From Siniperca chuatsi (Eukaryota > Chordata > Actinopteri > Centrarchiformes > Sinipercidae), in assembly GCF_020085105.1 (NCBI RefSeq), contig NC_058047.1, positions 15,448,001 through 15,512,000 on the forward strand: a stretch of DNA of 64,000 nt, given 5' to 3'. Of this stretch, positions 20,002 through 31,304 are shown piece after piece (within the stretch, counting starts at the first letter, position 1; each line of letters starts with the position of its first letter). The position numbers and the translations under genes are program-made. The notes under the pieces are model-generated. The model was not told the DNA's origin and made no database searches. It worked only from the letters and a program-made list of their open reading frames with translations.

Positions 20002-20318
20002 TAGGGCTGCACAATTAATCGAAATATTATCCAAATCGCAATATGGCAAAGTGCAATATCCAAATCGCAGAAGCTGTAATTTTTTGATAAAAGGTCAAAT
20101 GAATGACAAAACAGCATTCTAATGAAGTACTGTGGTGTTGCAGAGATACCCTCGCCTACAGATCTTGTTATCCAGAAAACATGTTTGTTTGTTACAGACC
20201 GCAACAAATGTCACGTCATCATATTTAATAGTTAAAGTTGTGATGCAAAAATGATCATTCCAACTATCTGTCTAAATAATCGCAATATGATTTTTTTTTA
20301 CCATATCCTGCAGCCCTA
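20002..20318. mobile_element. hAT-type MITE with perfect 8-bp target duplication
   Basis: The 317-bp element has 10-bp terminal inverted repeats TAGGGCTGCA / TGCAGCCCTA and is flanked by ATTTGTAA at 19994-20001 and 20319-20326. The inner sequence (CAATATGG, AAATCGCA) differs from the ATCGATTAATC family of the other copies, so this is a second hAT-like family sharing the same ends. No open frame of note. Confidence 0.88.
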
Positions 20319-21306
20319 ATTTGTAATAAATGTACAATCTAAAGGCTTAATTCCAAACAATACTGAGCTCTTTTCTTTTTCCTTCTCTTGAACTCAAATC
20401 AGCTTCTATACAATTCCTCAATAACAGTCTCTATGGATTTTTAATTTATGAAATACACTGCTGGAGGATGAATATGTTCAGGTATTCATTAGATGATTAA
20501 GTTTAAACATCTTTAAAAAATAAAATAACCCTACACCTACGCCTGATCGTGCCCTCACAGCTTCTATCTGAGAATCCATGGTTTGGCACGTGAATGTGAA
20601 AACTGGATGCAGCAGGTCCGCTCCACCAGGTGTAAACTTGTTTAGATAATCCAATGACTATTCCAAACATCCAGAGAATGGAGGAAATACCTGGTGAGAT
20701 CAGAGGCCACATTTCTTCCTTTTAGTCAGGTGATACAAGATCATATCATATCCTTTCATAAATAAACTTTACTTTATGTGTCATGAATTATAACAGCAAA
20801 TTAGCAACTGCTTAGAGAATATCTGGTAGGGAAGATAAATCACTTAACGCACTATTAGGCAGGGACACCATGGAGGTGTTTTGGTTGGTCCCCAGCAAAA
20901 TGAGAAAAGGTTTGATTTTGCTTATCATCACACAAAACTGACAGGAACACAGTAAATGAATGTGTGCTGACTGTATGACCTACTTGGACTACAGGTTTCA
21001 CCCCACCTACACCAGATGGTTACAGAATTACACATAATGCAGTCACACATAATTCCTAATCAAAACTACAAGAACCTAATTAGATAGAAACCATCTTGTC
21101 CTAACAGGCCCTAAGTGACATCCATAATCTGAAGTGAATCATGATCATTTTATGTGAAAGTCTGAGATTTCCAGCTGGTGTATAATGGGTCCAGTTATAA
21201 AAACTGCTGTTACCACAGGTTAATTTCTCTGAGGTGTGGTATAGGTTTGGTAACAGAGCTGTACAAATAGGAGTTAGAAAATGTAGAGCATGAAGATGCA
21301 GTACTC

Positions 21307-21335
21307 TAGGGCTGGGCAGTATTGTTGAAAGCAGT

Positions 21336-21383
<48 letters not shown>

Positions 21384-21463
21384 GCATGTCATCACGACAC
21401 AATTCAAATTAACGTCGATCAATTATAATATTATGATGCTGAATATTTTATCACCCAGCCCTA
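21307..21463. mobile_element. Short inverted-repeat element with (TAA)n interior
   Basis: Ends TAGGGCTGGGCAGTATTG and the inverted CACCCAGCCCTA share a 10-bp inverted repeat. The interior is largely a TAA microsatellite (21337-21382). The flanks CAGTACTC and TTAGACGA do not match, so the insertion is old, rearranged, or wrongly bounded. Confidence 0.5.
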
Positions 21464-21533
21464 TTAGACGATACATTGCCTTTCATTTTCCAGGTTACTG
21501 TAAAATGTTTTCAGTGTTGTCTTTTCCTGGCTG

Positions 21534-21923
21534 TAGGGCTGCAACTAACAATTATTTTCATTTTCGATTCATCTGTTGATGATTTTTTTATTTAATTGAC
21601 TACTTATTTAGTCTATAAAACAGAAAATAGTGAAATATGCCTGTCACAATTTCACAGAGCCCAAGGTGATGTCTTCAAACTGCTTGTTTTGTCTGACCAG
21701 CAGCCCACCCTGATCTATTCAATTTACAATGTTATAAGACGGAGAAAAGTAACAAATCTTCACATTTGAGAGGCTGAAGCCAGAGTGGGTTTTTTCCCCC
21801 CCCATTTTAGCTTGATAATTGACGTAAACAATTAAGCAATTATCAAAATTCTTGCTAAGTTTTTTTTAAATTAATTTTCTGTCGATCAGTTTATAGATCA
21901 ATCGGCTAAACGATTCAGCTTTA
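21534..21923 (+). mobile_element. hAT-type MITE, near-perfect 8-bp target duplication
   Basis: The 390-bp element starts TAGGGCTGCAACTAAC, ends AACGATTCAGCTTTA, and is flanked by CCTGGCTG (21526-21533) and CCTGGCTT (21924-21931), a 7 of 8 match. The interior belongs to the same family as 1697-2009 and 33056-33395. Non-coding. Confidence 0.8.
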
Positions 21924-22299
21924 CCTGGCTTTAAAAGGCTGTATTACAGTTAAGTGGTAACTATTCTAAATGAATAGTGTATGTATCTACTTGCCCACTT
22001 TATTTATATTTAACGTTATATTTTGTTAATTAATCACCATACTATCCATCTTCACATTTGATTAAATAGGCCAGATATTATATGAGAGCCATGCCAGAAG
22101 TAATAAAACCTGTAGGTAAGTACTAACCAGGCCCAAGTAAGCTGCATATTAACTTTAACAAACTCGTACATCAACAGCAACCCACTGTCCTGCCTTATAC
22201 ACTGACTGTCAACACCAGCCAAGACAGGAAGCCATCAGCTGCATCATATGGAGACTCGGAGACTCTAGATTAAATTAACATCTATTAACCATCTTTATG

Positions 22300-23100
22300 A
22301 ATTTATGTGAGTCGAGATACATTTCTGAGCCATGCAACAAATTGCATGAGTCGCGCGCTCCGTCACGCTACCAGTTGCAGCTCGGGTGAAGGCGGACTGG
22401 CATGTATATTTAATAGAAAAGGGGAAAAAGCTACGCAGGGTGTCGTGCAACCACAAATGAGCAACCTGATGTATGAAATGGGAACAGATGAATATGTGCC
22501 TACTAGTGACGGGTTTTGCCCCTATAGTTCCGCCTAAAAAAAAAAAAAACAGCTTGACAGCTTGTAAAAGGCCGCGTTTGGATAGCAGTGGATTTTCAGC
22601 AGTGGAAAGCTTTGCTTAGAGGAAAAAAACAGCATTGAGGCAATAGTGGCCTCTGGGAACAGTTATGTCAAGAGCTACACCGCTGCTCAGACCACCGACA
22701 ATATTTCAACCTCACCGACATTTTTGCATCTCACCCTCAATGTAAAACAACATACAACCACCGTTAGCAAAGCAGGAAATAGCCTAAAAGCCACCAAAAT
22801 ATCAAGACAAGACTACACGTCCTTAACGTTACCTGAAACAGGCTTTTTGGCTCTGTCTGTCCTTCCAATCCGAGTCACACCGATCCGTTTTCACACGACA
22901 ACCATGATCCCAGCTGTGGGAGAAATCGCAAAGGCAGACGTGTTAATTTTAAAACAATTTAATCGGTTTAAATGGGGGAGAAGCCAGCGCAACTCGGGTC
23001 GGATTAGACTAAAATTTTCACCAAGCAAGCTAATCACCACACCCATGAAAGTGGGAACATGGCAACAGCCTACGCTGAGGGGTGCACGCTGGTGAAATAC
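22300..23100 (-). promoter_or_regulatory. gnb4: Candidate gnb4 promoter and non-coding first exon
   Basis: CpG dinucleotides are clearly denser here than in the flanks, especially at 22820-23090. On the minus strand a strong donor, CAG|GTAACG, puts an exon end at 22833, and an inverted CCAAT box (CGGATTGG) lies upstream near 22870. It would splice to the 5' UTR acceptor near 16210. The plus-strand open frame at 22646-23095 has no recognisable domain. The start of transcription cannot be placed. Confidence 0.3.
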
Positions 23101-23781
23101 ATTGATATTTTTTATAATCTAACCAATATAACACGTTTTAAAATATCAGACCCTTGCAAATTTGTTTATATTTAAGTCAGTACTCGAAAACAATCGGTAA
23201 TAACATTTTCTTATAAGATGAGGAAATGTTTGAAATGGGTCGTGTAACCTACGGGCGAAATGGTACCGTCTGTCAGCCCCCTCAACAAAAAGGAACCGAA
23301 TGGGATACAGGAAACAAATATTAGACCTATAAAACCTGTAATAGTCGTAGTGGTGACTCAAAAGGACTTCACGTCAGGTTTGCAAAGCCACTTTTTGGTC
23401 AAAACCTCCACTCTTTTATTTGCTCACATACCAATACACTGAATAAACCAGGAGAGTCGTGAATCTACAGTATTAGTATTAAAGCTGGAGGTGAGGAAAG
23501 TACAGTATTTTGGGGTTTTCTGTATGAATGTAATCTATTACCAATTGTGACTTTACTTTGTTACCTGTGAGCATTATTGTAAAGTTATATATTTTCCTTT
23601 TCTGTTTATTTTACATATAAAAACAGCTCATAAGTACAAAATACTTTAGTCAAACTATACAGTATGTGCAGGAATAGCAATAAAATCAAATGTGGTTATA
23701 TTGCTGCTATTCAGTTGAGGAGCCTATTATGAGACTGTAATTAGCAAAAGGTACAGTAAGTATGCATGTAGCCATATGCTT

Positions 23782-24345
23782 TAGAGGTGAAACAATTAAT
23801 CGATTGGCAGAAAATTAATCAGCAACAATTTTGACAATCGATAGTAGTTTCATTCATTTATCAAACAAAAATGCCAAACATTTTCTGGCTCCAGCTTTTC
23901 AAATGTGTGGATTTTCCTGTTTTTCTCTGTTTTATATCTTTGTAAATTGATTATCTTTAGGCTTTGGACTGTTGGCAGGCAATTTGGGCTCTGTGAGATT
24001 GTGATGGGCATTTTAATTTTAATGAGATAGTTAATCACTAACTATTCAGATAATCATTTGTCATTTTGTAAGCAAAGAATGGCAAAAATTCACTGGTTCC
24101 TGCTTCTCAAATGTAAATATTTTTTGCTTTTCTTTGTTGTCTATGATGGTAAACTGAATATCTTTGGGTTTTGGACTGTTGGTCGGAAAAAACAAAACAG
24201 TTGAAGATGTTACCATGGGCTCTGGGAACTTGTGTTGGGCATTTTTTTACTATTTTCTGACATTTTGTAGACCAACTGATTAGTTAATCAATAAAATAGT
24301 CAGCAGATTAATAAATTAATTAATTACTTATTAGTTGCAGGCATG
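23782..24345 (-). mobile_element. hAT-type MITE with internal duplication, perfect 8-bp target duplication
   Basis: The 564-bp element starts TAGAGGTGAAACAATTAATC, ends TTAGTTGCAGGCATG, and is flanked by ATATGCTT at 23774-23781 and 24346-24353. Two successive copies of the family core occur inside (about 23865-24025 and 24075-24265), each with versions of CAAATGT, a TTTGGACTGTTGG motif and GGGCTCTG. One outer pair of ends with one target duplication means that the double unit moved, or was enlarged, as a single element. Confidence 0.8.
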
Positions 24346-24539
24346 ATATGCTTATAATAAATAATGTTATTGTGCCAAGTGACATGAAGACAATGTCATT
24401 TACTACAGAAATATATTTTTTCTGCTGCTACACTATTGAGGCTTAAATAATTTACATTATATCCAGTAACTAGAACACAGAATAGTGAAGATGAATCAGT
24501 TACTATTTCAAAACCACCCAAAATCAAAACATAAAGCTC

Positions 24540-24800
24540 TAAGGTTCGATTTGTGCCAGGAGACAGCTGTGCCAAGTCTCACCCCAGCACACCACGGTTG
24601 GCCTGCAGTGGGCTCATTGAAAAGGATCTCTCTCCATTAGGAAAGGATGAATTTTTAATGGGGCCAATGAAAGGGAGCAGTGGGATAGGCTTTTCCATAT
24701 CTCTGCATGAGCCATAATCAATGGAGGGAAGATGAAAGTTGCCCAGCCCTTGGTTTCCTTTCGGAGTGGCATGGGGTCAGATTAATTGAATTCACACACA
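24540..24800. promoter_or_regulatory. Candidate conserved non-coding element
   Basis: A high-complexity island in AT-rich surroundings with homeodomain-like AT cores (GATGAATTTTTAATGGGG, CATAATCAATGGAG). No open frame or splice pattern. Regulatory function is inferred from composition only. Confidence 0.2.
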
Positions 24801-26429
24801 CAGCAGTAGTTTAGGTGTGTCAGACCAATTTCCCCCTAAACACATTATGAGGATTAGGATTAGCATGATAGCAGAAACATATGTTGTGGTTGGTTTGCCA
24901 TTAGTGCAGCCTGGAGATAGGCTACTATTAAAATATAACACATTAATAAATACAGGAATGCACAATAAGTGTTACTCATGTTTCTGGACAGTCATTCTCA
25001 AAAGAAGAAATAGTTTATTAATTCCTCTATACCATCCTATAAGTCACTGCATATATCTGAATATTCTCACATACAATTTAGAGAAGTTGTATGATTCATA
25101 CCAAATCATAACCACATATCTGACCATATATTGAAGACCAATAGCCCTCACATCCTCACAATAATTATGGCGTCTGAAGAGCTTTACTGTTATTGGTAAA
25201 TGTATAGCATGATGGTGTGAACGATGATACACTAACAGGTTTTTGTCTTAAACTTGACTTGTTTTAAAGATGACATAATCTTGGGTCACCCCAAGCTTTC
25301 TGTTGTGTCATGTCTGGTGTTGCTCAACAAATGTATTAATTATTGCTCAAAGGTGGACATAAATCACACAACTGCAATGCAACTACAATTCAACTCTAGT
25401 CATACACTATGTTTTAGTAAACAGTCAATTCATTACTGTAATATGTTTTTGCCTTTTTGGACCAGAGATTGATTTCCAGTGATTTAAAAAAAAATACATA
25501 AGAAGGAGTCAACTCTTCTGCGCTCTGCCTATAAAAAGGAAAAATACTGAATTCATTAGCCAGCTGAGAATCAGAGTCAAGGTGTCCAAAAGCACATCCT
25601 TGGCCAATCAGGTCCCTTGGCCCATTGCTTAGCAACCAAAAGGAGAGGGAGGGAGCAAGTTGACACTGTAAAAATAGCACATCAATAGCCTGGTGTCTGA
25701 AAAAAAAAGAAAGACACACATGTTGGTGAGGCTATAAATAGCCTCCTGGAGCCTGGAACAGGTATCGTGTACAGTATCTCAACTGTATCGTTGCCTAATA
25801 ATGAGACATTTTTGTATCGATGCAAATTCGGCATGGCTTGTGCACAAGTAACTGAGCTCAAAATACAGTAACAGTCAGGCAGCTGAATGAAATAATTTGA
25901 ATATGAGGGTGGTTTTAGGGCTTAGGAGGAATAACAAGAGCTGACTGCACAGTATTCCTTCATTACTGTGTAAAAAGAGGCTCAAAACTAACAACAGGTT
26001 GGTATTTGTAGACAGCAGGTTTCTTCATCCTATTGTTTGCCATCTGATGTTTTGCATAGATACAAAATTACAATGGCCTCTGCTGCAATAATACATTTGA
26101 ATGTACTATAATAATCAATAATGTGCATGGACAAGTTTGCATACCAGATGGGATTAAGGGTTGAATGGCTTACATTAATAACTTGAATGATATTTGATGT
26201 TTTCACATGATCTCATAATTACATCTGTATATTGTTCAGAGGCATCACAATGAGCTGTGTGCTTTATCTAGTCTTTACATATTATCTCATCACTACAATG
26301 TCACATTGTTAAAATGGTTCGTACACACATATGTCTTTTGTGTAACGGGAGAGTAGAGCAGAACGTGGCTAAAAATAGATCTATCGTGTTCAATTCAGTT
26401 TCACAGGACTGCTCAAAAATAAGCCCAAT

Positions 26430-26760
26430 ATGTGGGCGATCAAAATCAAGTGGAGATAATGGGATGTCAATCTGAAGCAGCTTCTCAATGCCTATTTTTA
26501 TCTGCACGTTCACATTTTTTGCCCACATGTGGCGACGTGCCCCGACGACCTCCATGTCATACTTCCACTGTATCAAAGGCAATTAAAAGGTGTAGCAACA
26601 GTAGAACCTTAAAAGGCTTTATCAGGGCCGTCTTATCCACCAGACATCTCCCGGGGAGGCTGGCCGTTGCCAGGGTAACCCTCACAAATGGCAACTGACG
26701 TCAAGAAGGTAGGAGAAATACCAGGGAGAGCCAGAGCTGCTATGCATAATGGATTATTGA
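26430..26760. promoter_or_regulatory. Candidate enhancer with RFX, CRE and TCF-like motifs
   Basis: Within 330 bp: ATCAAAG at 26572-26578 (TCF/LEF type), GTTGCCAGGGTAACC at 26666-26680 (X-box type, bound by RFX factors) and the palindrome TGACGTCA at 26696-26703 (CRE), plus TTATC and AATTA cores. No coding potential recognised. Function is inferred. Confidence 0.3.
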
Positions 26761-26825
26761 AAAAAGGGCCCTCTTGAAGAGTGCAAAGTGACTTAAAATA
26801 TGCGTGCCTTGCTGGGCTCGCCACC

Positions 26826-26827
<2 letters not shown>

Positions 26828-26865
<38 letters not shown>
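26828..26865. repeat. (TC)n microsatellite
   Basis: Pure TC run followed by a short GT run. Confidence 0.95.
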
Positions 26866-26874
<9 letters not shown>

Positions 26875-27299
26875 GTGAGGAAAATAGATGTTGACAATTT
26901 CAGGGTTTTACTTGCTGACTGGCACAGCTTGGGCTTTACTGGCCCAATTGAAATGATCCATCTTGAGTCAAACACTGCTGATGAGGTATTTCTTCACAGG
27001 ACACATTGCGGTCTTTTCCTCAGATTGGATCATTTTAATGCCATTTGTAAATATAAGTACTCTTGTCTTATAGGCTTGAGAATGTGTGCTGCCGTGAACA
27101 CATTGCAGAGGTTCTGCTGTGAAGTCTCCAAAAAGCAAAACCTTCCTCCACTGTACTTAAATCAGAATGAGAATGAAAAAGAAAGATAACCACGCCCATT
27201 TAACAGGAAATGGAAATATAAAGAGCTGGGAAATAAATGTGGCATTAGGAAATAAAAGTCCCCTGAAAAAAAGTAGTCGTAGTTTGTAGTAGTAGTTTG

Positions 27300-27470
27300 A
27301 AAACCGTAATTTTTTAATTAAAAATAAAAAATTTATTTATTTAACTATATTGACTAATTTATATATTTACATTTATTTATATATTTATTGCTTCATTTAT
27401 TTATTTCAGGATTTATTTCAAAGCCATATTTATTTATGTATGTATGTATGCATTTATTTATTTAATATTG
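27300..27470. repeat. ATTT-rich low-complexity tract
   Basis: Repeating TTTA and ATTTATTT units with a short ATGT run (27437-27451). Confidence 0.85.
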
Positions 27471-29379
27471 ACTGAAATGACATTCCATAGATATTCAGGC
27501 ATAGGTTCTCAGAAGTGTAAGTCCAGAGGGTAACTAACAGCAGTTTACTCTGTTCCTGTGTCAGGTTCTTGTCTAATCTCAGTGCTGTTGTTGGCCCATG
27601 AGAGACTGTTACAGTGGCAGCTTTGTGAAGAGCCCTCATCGTTTCTGTGATAATGCCTCTCGTGTTGTGTTGGAGTCACACTATCGACAATCGTGTCCCG
27701 ATTGTGGAGTCAGGTTTGCAGATGGCAAAGGCCAAGTGCTGTTGCTATCCAAATTAATACAGCAGGACAGAAGCACGTACATGCAACAGAGAATTGACAT
27801 GGTGTCCATTTTGGGGTAGAGGTATATCATAATATCACAGCAATACTTTAATATCAATATGCTTCTGCTAAAATCAGCACAAATACATATATAACAGAAC
27901 AAATAATGGGAACAGATGACAAGTGATAACATTAAGTCAGAGAGATCCAAATGTTTTGAGTTTTGTTTTGAAGAATTTATTTGTTCCATGTTAAAAATAA
28001 ATATTAACATGCAAATGTATATATATTTAAAAGGTGAATGCAATATCGAATATCCAAAAAGACTATCCTGTGACTGAAAGTTCATGTTCTAAAAATGCAA
28101 CATCATAAATGTTTCCTGTCAAACATCTAAACTCCAAATAAAGCACCTGTTACATGTGCAAAATGTACATGAAGGAGTCAACAAACACCAGAATGAGTAG
28201 GCCTGAAGCTTGTAGCTTTTGTTTCACGGAGAAGCTGCAGAGGAAATGTGCAAAGAGAAGAAGTGAGAGTGTTTCAGTCCAGGGGAATCCCAGACACTTC
28301 TGTAAATCAGGGGTGCAACAAGCAACACAAAGCATGAACTAGCATGCTCTGAGTTTCCTAAGAAGTGAATCACACAAGTCATGTATGGGGGGGGGGGGAT
28401 TAAAGGAAGTGAGGAACAACCCTGATGTGTCAATGCCACCCTTTTCAAATGCCTCCCGTTTTAGCTGCAACACTAAGATACCAGATGATTATTCATTTAT
28501 TACCATGAGCCGACAAATATTTTGACTTGACATTTTGGTGCACCACAGGTTCAGAACACGAGATAAGACCAAGATATTACCTGCTAGTTGCCTGAAAACT
28601 AAACACAACCCTCGATGCCAGAACTACAGATCAGTTTGGCAAGCCCACAACCAAAATACAGTACAATACAGTCACCAGTGTTTCCTCTTGTTAATTCTGC
28701 AGTGGTGGCTTAGCTAGTTAGTTTTGGCTCCACACCCATCTCTGTTTTAATTAAAATTACACTTCTAGTGCAGATTTCAGATCTTCTTTTGATGTTTTGT
28801 TAAAACAAAAATATTATTCCAAACTGTAGAAATGTGCTTCTTTGTGCTTTGCACGTACATTTTACCAAAAACCCTACATTTAGAAAAATAATTAAAGCTT
28901 TTCTACCTTTTTCCAGTGCAGATGAGTAGCAGAGGAAGTGGGCGTTTTCTGCATACGTCCTAAATGGCAGGGATTATGAGTCGTACAGACCGCTGTCGTT
29001 TCAGTTCTTCCTTTCAGCTGTGAGTGTAGATGCTGCTGGGAGGAGCAGTAAATGGAGAGAGAGACAGAGCTGGAGTATGAGGTAGAGAGCTGCTGTGTGG
29101 GAGGGTGAGCATATGGGGGGTATGGAGGATGGGAGATGGAGTAGTATTTCCATTAAAGGGAGAGAGTTTATTTCTTCAATACTAATAGTAAAAGACATCA
29201 CATGATAGGTTACAGAAATTCTTATTTATGGAAAACAGGATGGGTTCATGGTGAGGCAATTACTCCCACATCATTTTGATGTTGTCAAAAACATCTACAG
29301 TACATGGATATCTTTAAAAAAGTGGATACCACTCTGCTTGTTTGTTAGAAGAATTTCTGATATTGAGGAAGATTCATTG

Positions 29380-29440
29380 ATCCAGGGTAAATGGGAGCTG
29401 GAGCCTATCCCAGCATGCACTGGGTGGAAGTCAAGATGAG
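29380..29440. repeat. Fragment of a common teleost interspersed repeat
   Basis: GGAGCCTATCCCAGCATGCA, then CTGGGTGGAAG, matches the tail of the same type of repeat found at 52040-52375 in the opposite orientation. Only the tail is present. Confidence 0.45.
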
Positions 29441-29825
29441 ATTGACGATGAGATGAGGTCTTTTCACTGGACAAGTCCTGCTGCCAAAGAACCCATATAC
29501 ACTTTTGCCAGATAGACTTTAAATAACCCTTTTATGAGAAATTAGAAAAGTACATCGTATATAAATCATGATAGATGTATGAACCTCCTCTGAAATGAGA
29601 ATCTGAAACAACAGGCCTTTTTCACAGAGGACATTTTGACATGTCACAAAGAGCACAGGTGTAAATAATAAATATGAATGATGGCTGAATTCCATTTAGT
29701 AGCTTCAGTTTCATGGTCCTGGTATTGAGCAGGTTGGTTCACTGTCATAACTTACTGAAACATTTGAATACAATGGAGCCATTGTTAGTTAATGTTATTA
29801 GTAACACCTGTGTTTTTCCTACCAT

Positions 29826-29880
29826 CCATCCATTTTCTTCCGCTTATCTGGGGCCCGGTCTGTAGAAAGGCTAAGCAGGC
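29826..29880 (-). mobile_element. Extremely 5'-truncated retroposon with 12-bp target duplication
   Basis: The 55-bp insert has, on the minus strand, the tail GGAAGAAAATGGATGG, like the 3' end of RTE/Rex3-type LINEs in fish. TTTTCCTACCAT flanks it at 29814-29825 and 29881-29892. The direct repeat shows target-primed insertion. All coding sequence is missing. Confidence 0.65.
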
Positions 29881-30932
29881 TTTTCCTACCATGACAAGTC
29901 AAAGTGTCTGCTGTGGAAAAATGTCTACATGACTGTTTCTTACCTGTGATCTAAAATGATCAATTATCACATGCTCCTTTTTGTCACCAGGATGGCCAAC
30001 TAATTACATTACACTTGTAGTTCTGGGGGTTTCATGAGCCTTAGAGGATAATGAGGGTTCCTTTGATAATGTATAACTCAATTTTTACATCAGAAACAGT
30101 AGCCAGTAGACAGATCATCAATTTGTAGGTGCTGTACAATGGTCACCTTTAAGCACTACTGCTATTTGCCTCTTTTACTAATGTCTGCTTTATATATATT
30201 TTTTGGTCTTTTGAACACTTCACTCTACATGTTAGTTATTATGTGTACAACACTTAGAATCAATTACCAAATAATACATGATCCTTGACACCAAAATGAG
30301 GCTCTTTGTGGTTACCTGCAGAGGTGACTTAAAACTGGTTGTAATCTTAAAAAGTCACAATTAAGTCTTTGCTTTTAAAATACAAGCAATGACAGAGGAT
30401 TTCAAGTGTCATTTCCCAAACACAGAACAAGGCTGCACCAGGAATGTATGGGGGTTGTTATTTCACTTCACACAGTGACACAAAATCCAAATCAGACACA
30501 TTTTTTCCCCTCATCTATGAATATTCGCTGCATTTTTAATTTTTTGTTTGCCTAAATCAGTGGTTTGTGATGCTTGGGTGACGCATGGGAAAACTAAGAA
30601 TCATAAAAATTACCAGGCTGCAATAATACTCTCTATAAATGTTTATAAAGAATAGGTCGGCCAAGTCCACAAATCAACATTGTTTTATTGCCTGGAAAGC
30701 ACAGCATGACTCTTTCTTAAAAGGGTACTCTAGATGCAAAGTACAGTATAATAATGCTGTAAAGGAGATGCTAACAGCCAGCTACCCTCTATTAACCTTG
30801 AAGTGTTTATGATCTTGGAAAACTTGACAAGATTTTTAAGCAGTTTGTGTTCAAATGCTATTTGCACTGCAATGATTGAATCTACACATTAATAATGTCC
30901 ACCCCAGTTTTTCTTCCAAAATAAAGGTAAGG

Positions 30933-30938
30933 TTTATT
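30933..30938 (-). terminator. aldh7a1: Candidate poly(A) signal for aldh7a1
   Basis: TTTATT on plus reads AATAAA on the aldh7a1 strand, about 370 bp after the stop codon. A second candidate is at 30684-30689. Either is possible. Confidence 0.35.
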
Positions 30939-31304
30939 TTTTTATACAGTATAAAGTATCCGGTACAGTCATCTAGCACTCAAACTCACTTTCTAAGTGC
31001 TTGTAGAAAAGTGCACACCAGCCATTTTGGGGAAAAGTATTTCACCTTTAAACACTAAATGTTCAAACTGTTATTTCAAAACCAGGATTAATATCTAATG
31101 CAACAACCATAGACATAGATTTGATACAGGAAAAATTAAACAGATGCAAAATTATTCCAATTTTGTGAAATTAAAACTGACCTTTCTGAATGCACAAATG
31201 CAGTGACAAATGTGTAGCATTTGTTAGGCAACACTGCCACTAAATCATTTAGTGTTGTCCTTTTGGGCTCATTGAACGCTTAAACAACAAACCACCTGAA
31301 GGCT

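Larger units (their letters stand above)
16210..22832 (-). other. gnb4: Presumed first intron of gnb4
   Basis: No coding exon with homology that I recognise. It contains the microsatellites at 16238-16845 and transposon copies at 18971-19255, 20002-20318, 21307-21463 and 21534-21923. Assignment as intron depends on the inferred non-coding exon near 22833. If that is wrong, this is upstream intergenic DNA. Confidence 0.4.
24354..31304. other. Intergenic spacer between gnb4 and aldh7a1
   Basis: About 7 kb without a recognisable gene. It contains more complex, possibly conserved stretches (24540-24800, 26430-26760, 26885-27065, 27580-27760), a (TC)n run, an ATTT-rich tract at 27300-27470, short retroposon fragments at 29380-29440 and 29826-29880, and the presumed 3' UTR of aldh7a1 at the right end. 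Open frames are short and without family features. Confidence 0.6.

Noticed and set aside
21307-21463. Treating the TAGGGCTGGG inverted-repeat unit as an intact hAT insertion
   Set aside because: The 8-bp flanks do not match, so only the inverted ends are claimed.
22646-23095. 149-codon plus-strand open frame
   Set aside because: Starts with a non-ATG codon, has no recognised domain, and overlaps the likely gnb4 promoter. Probably chance.
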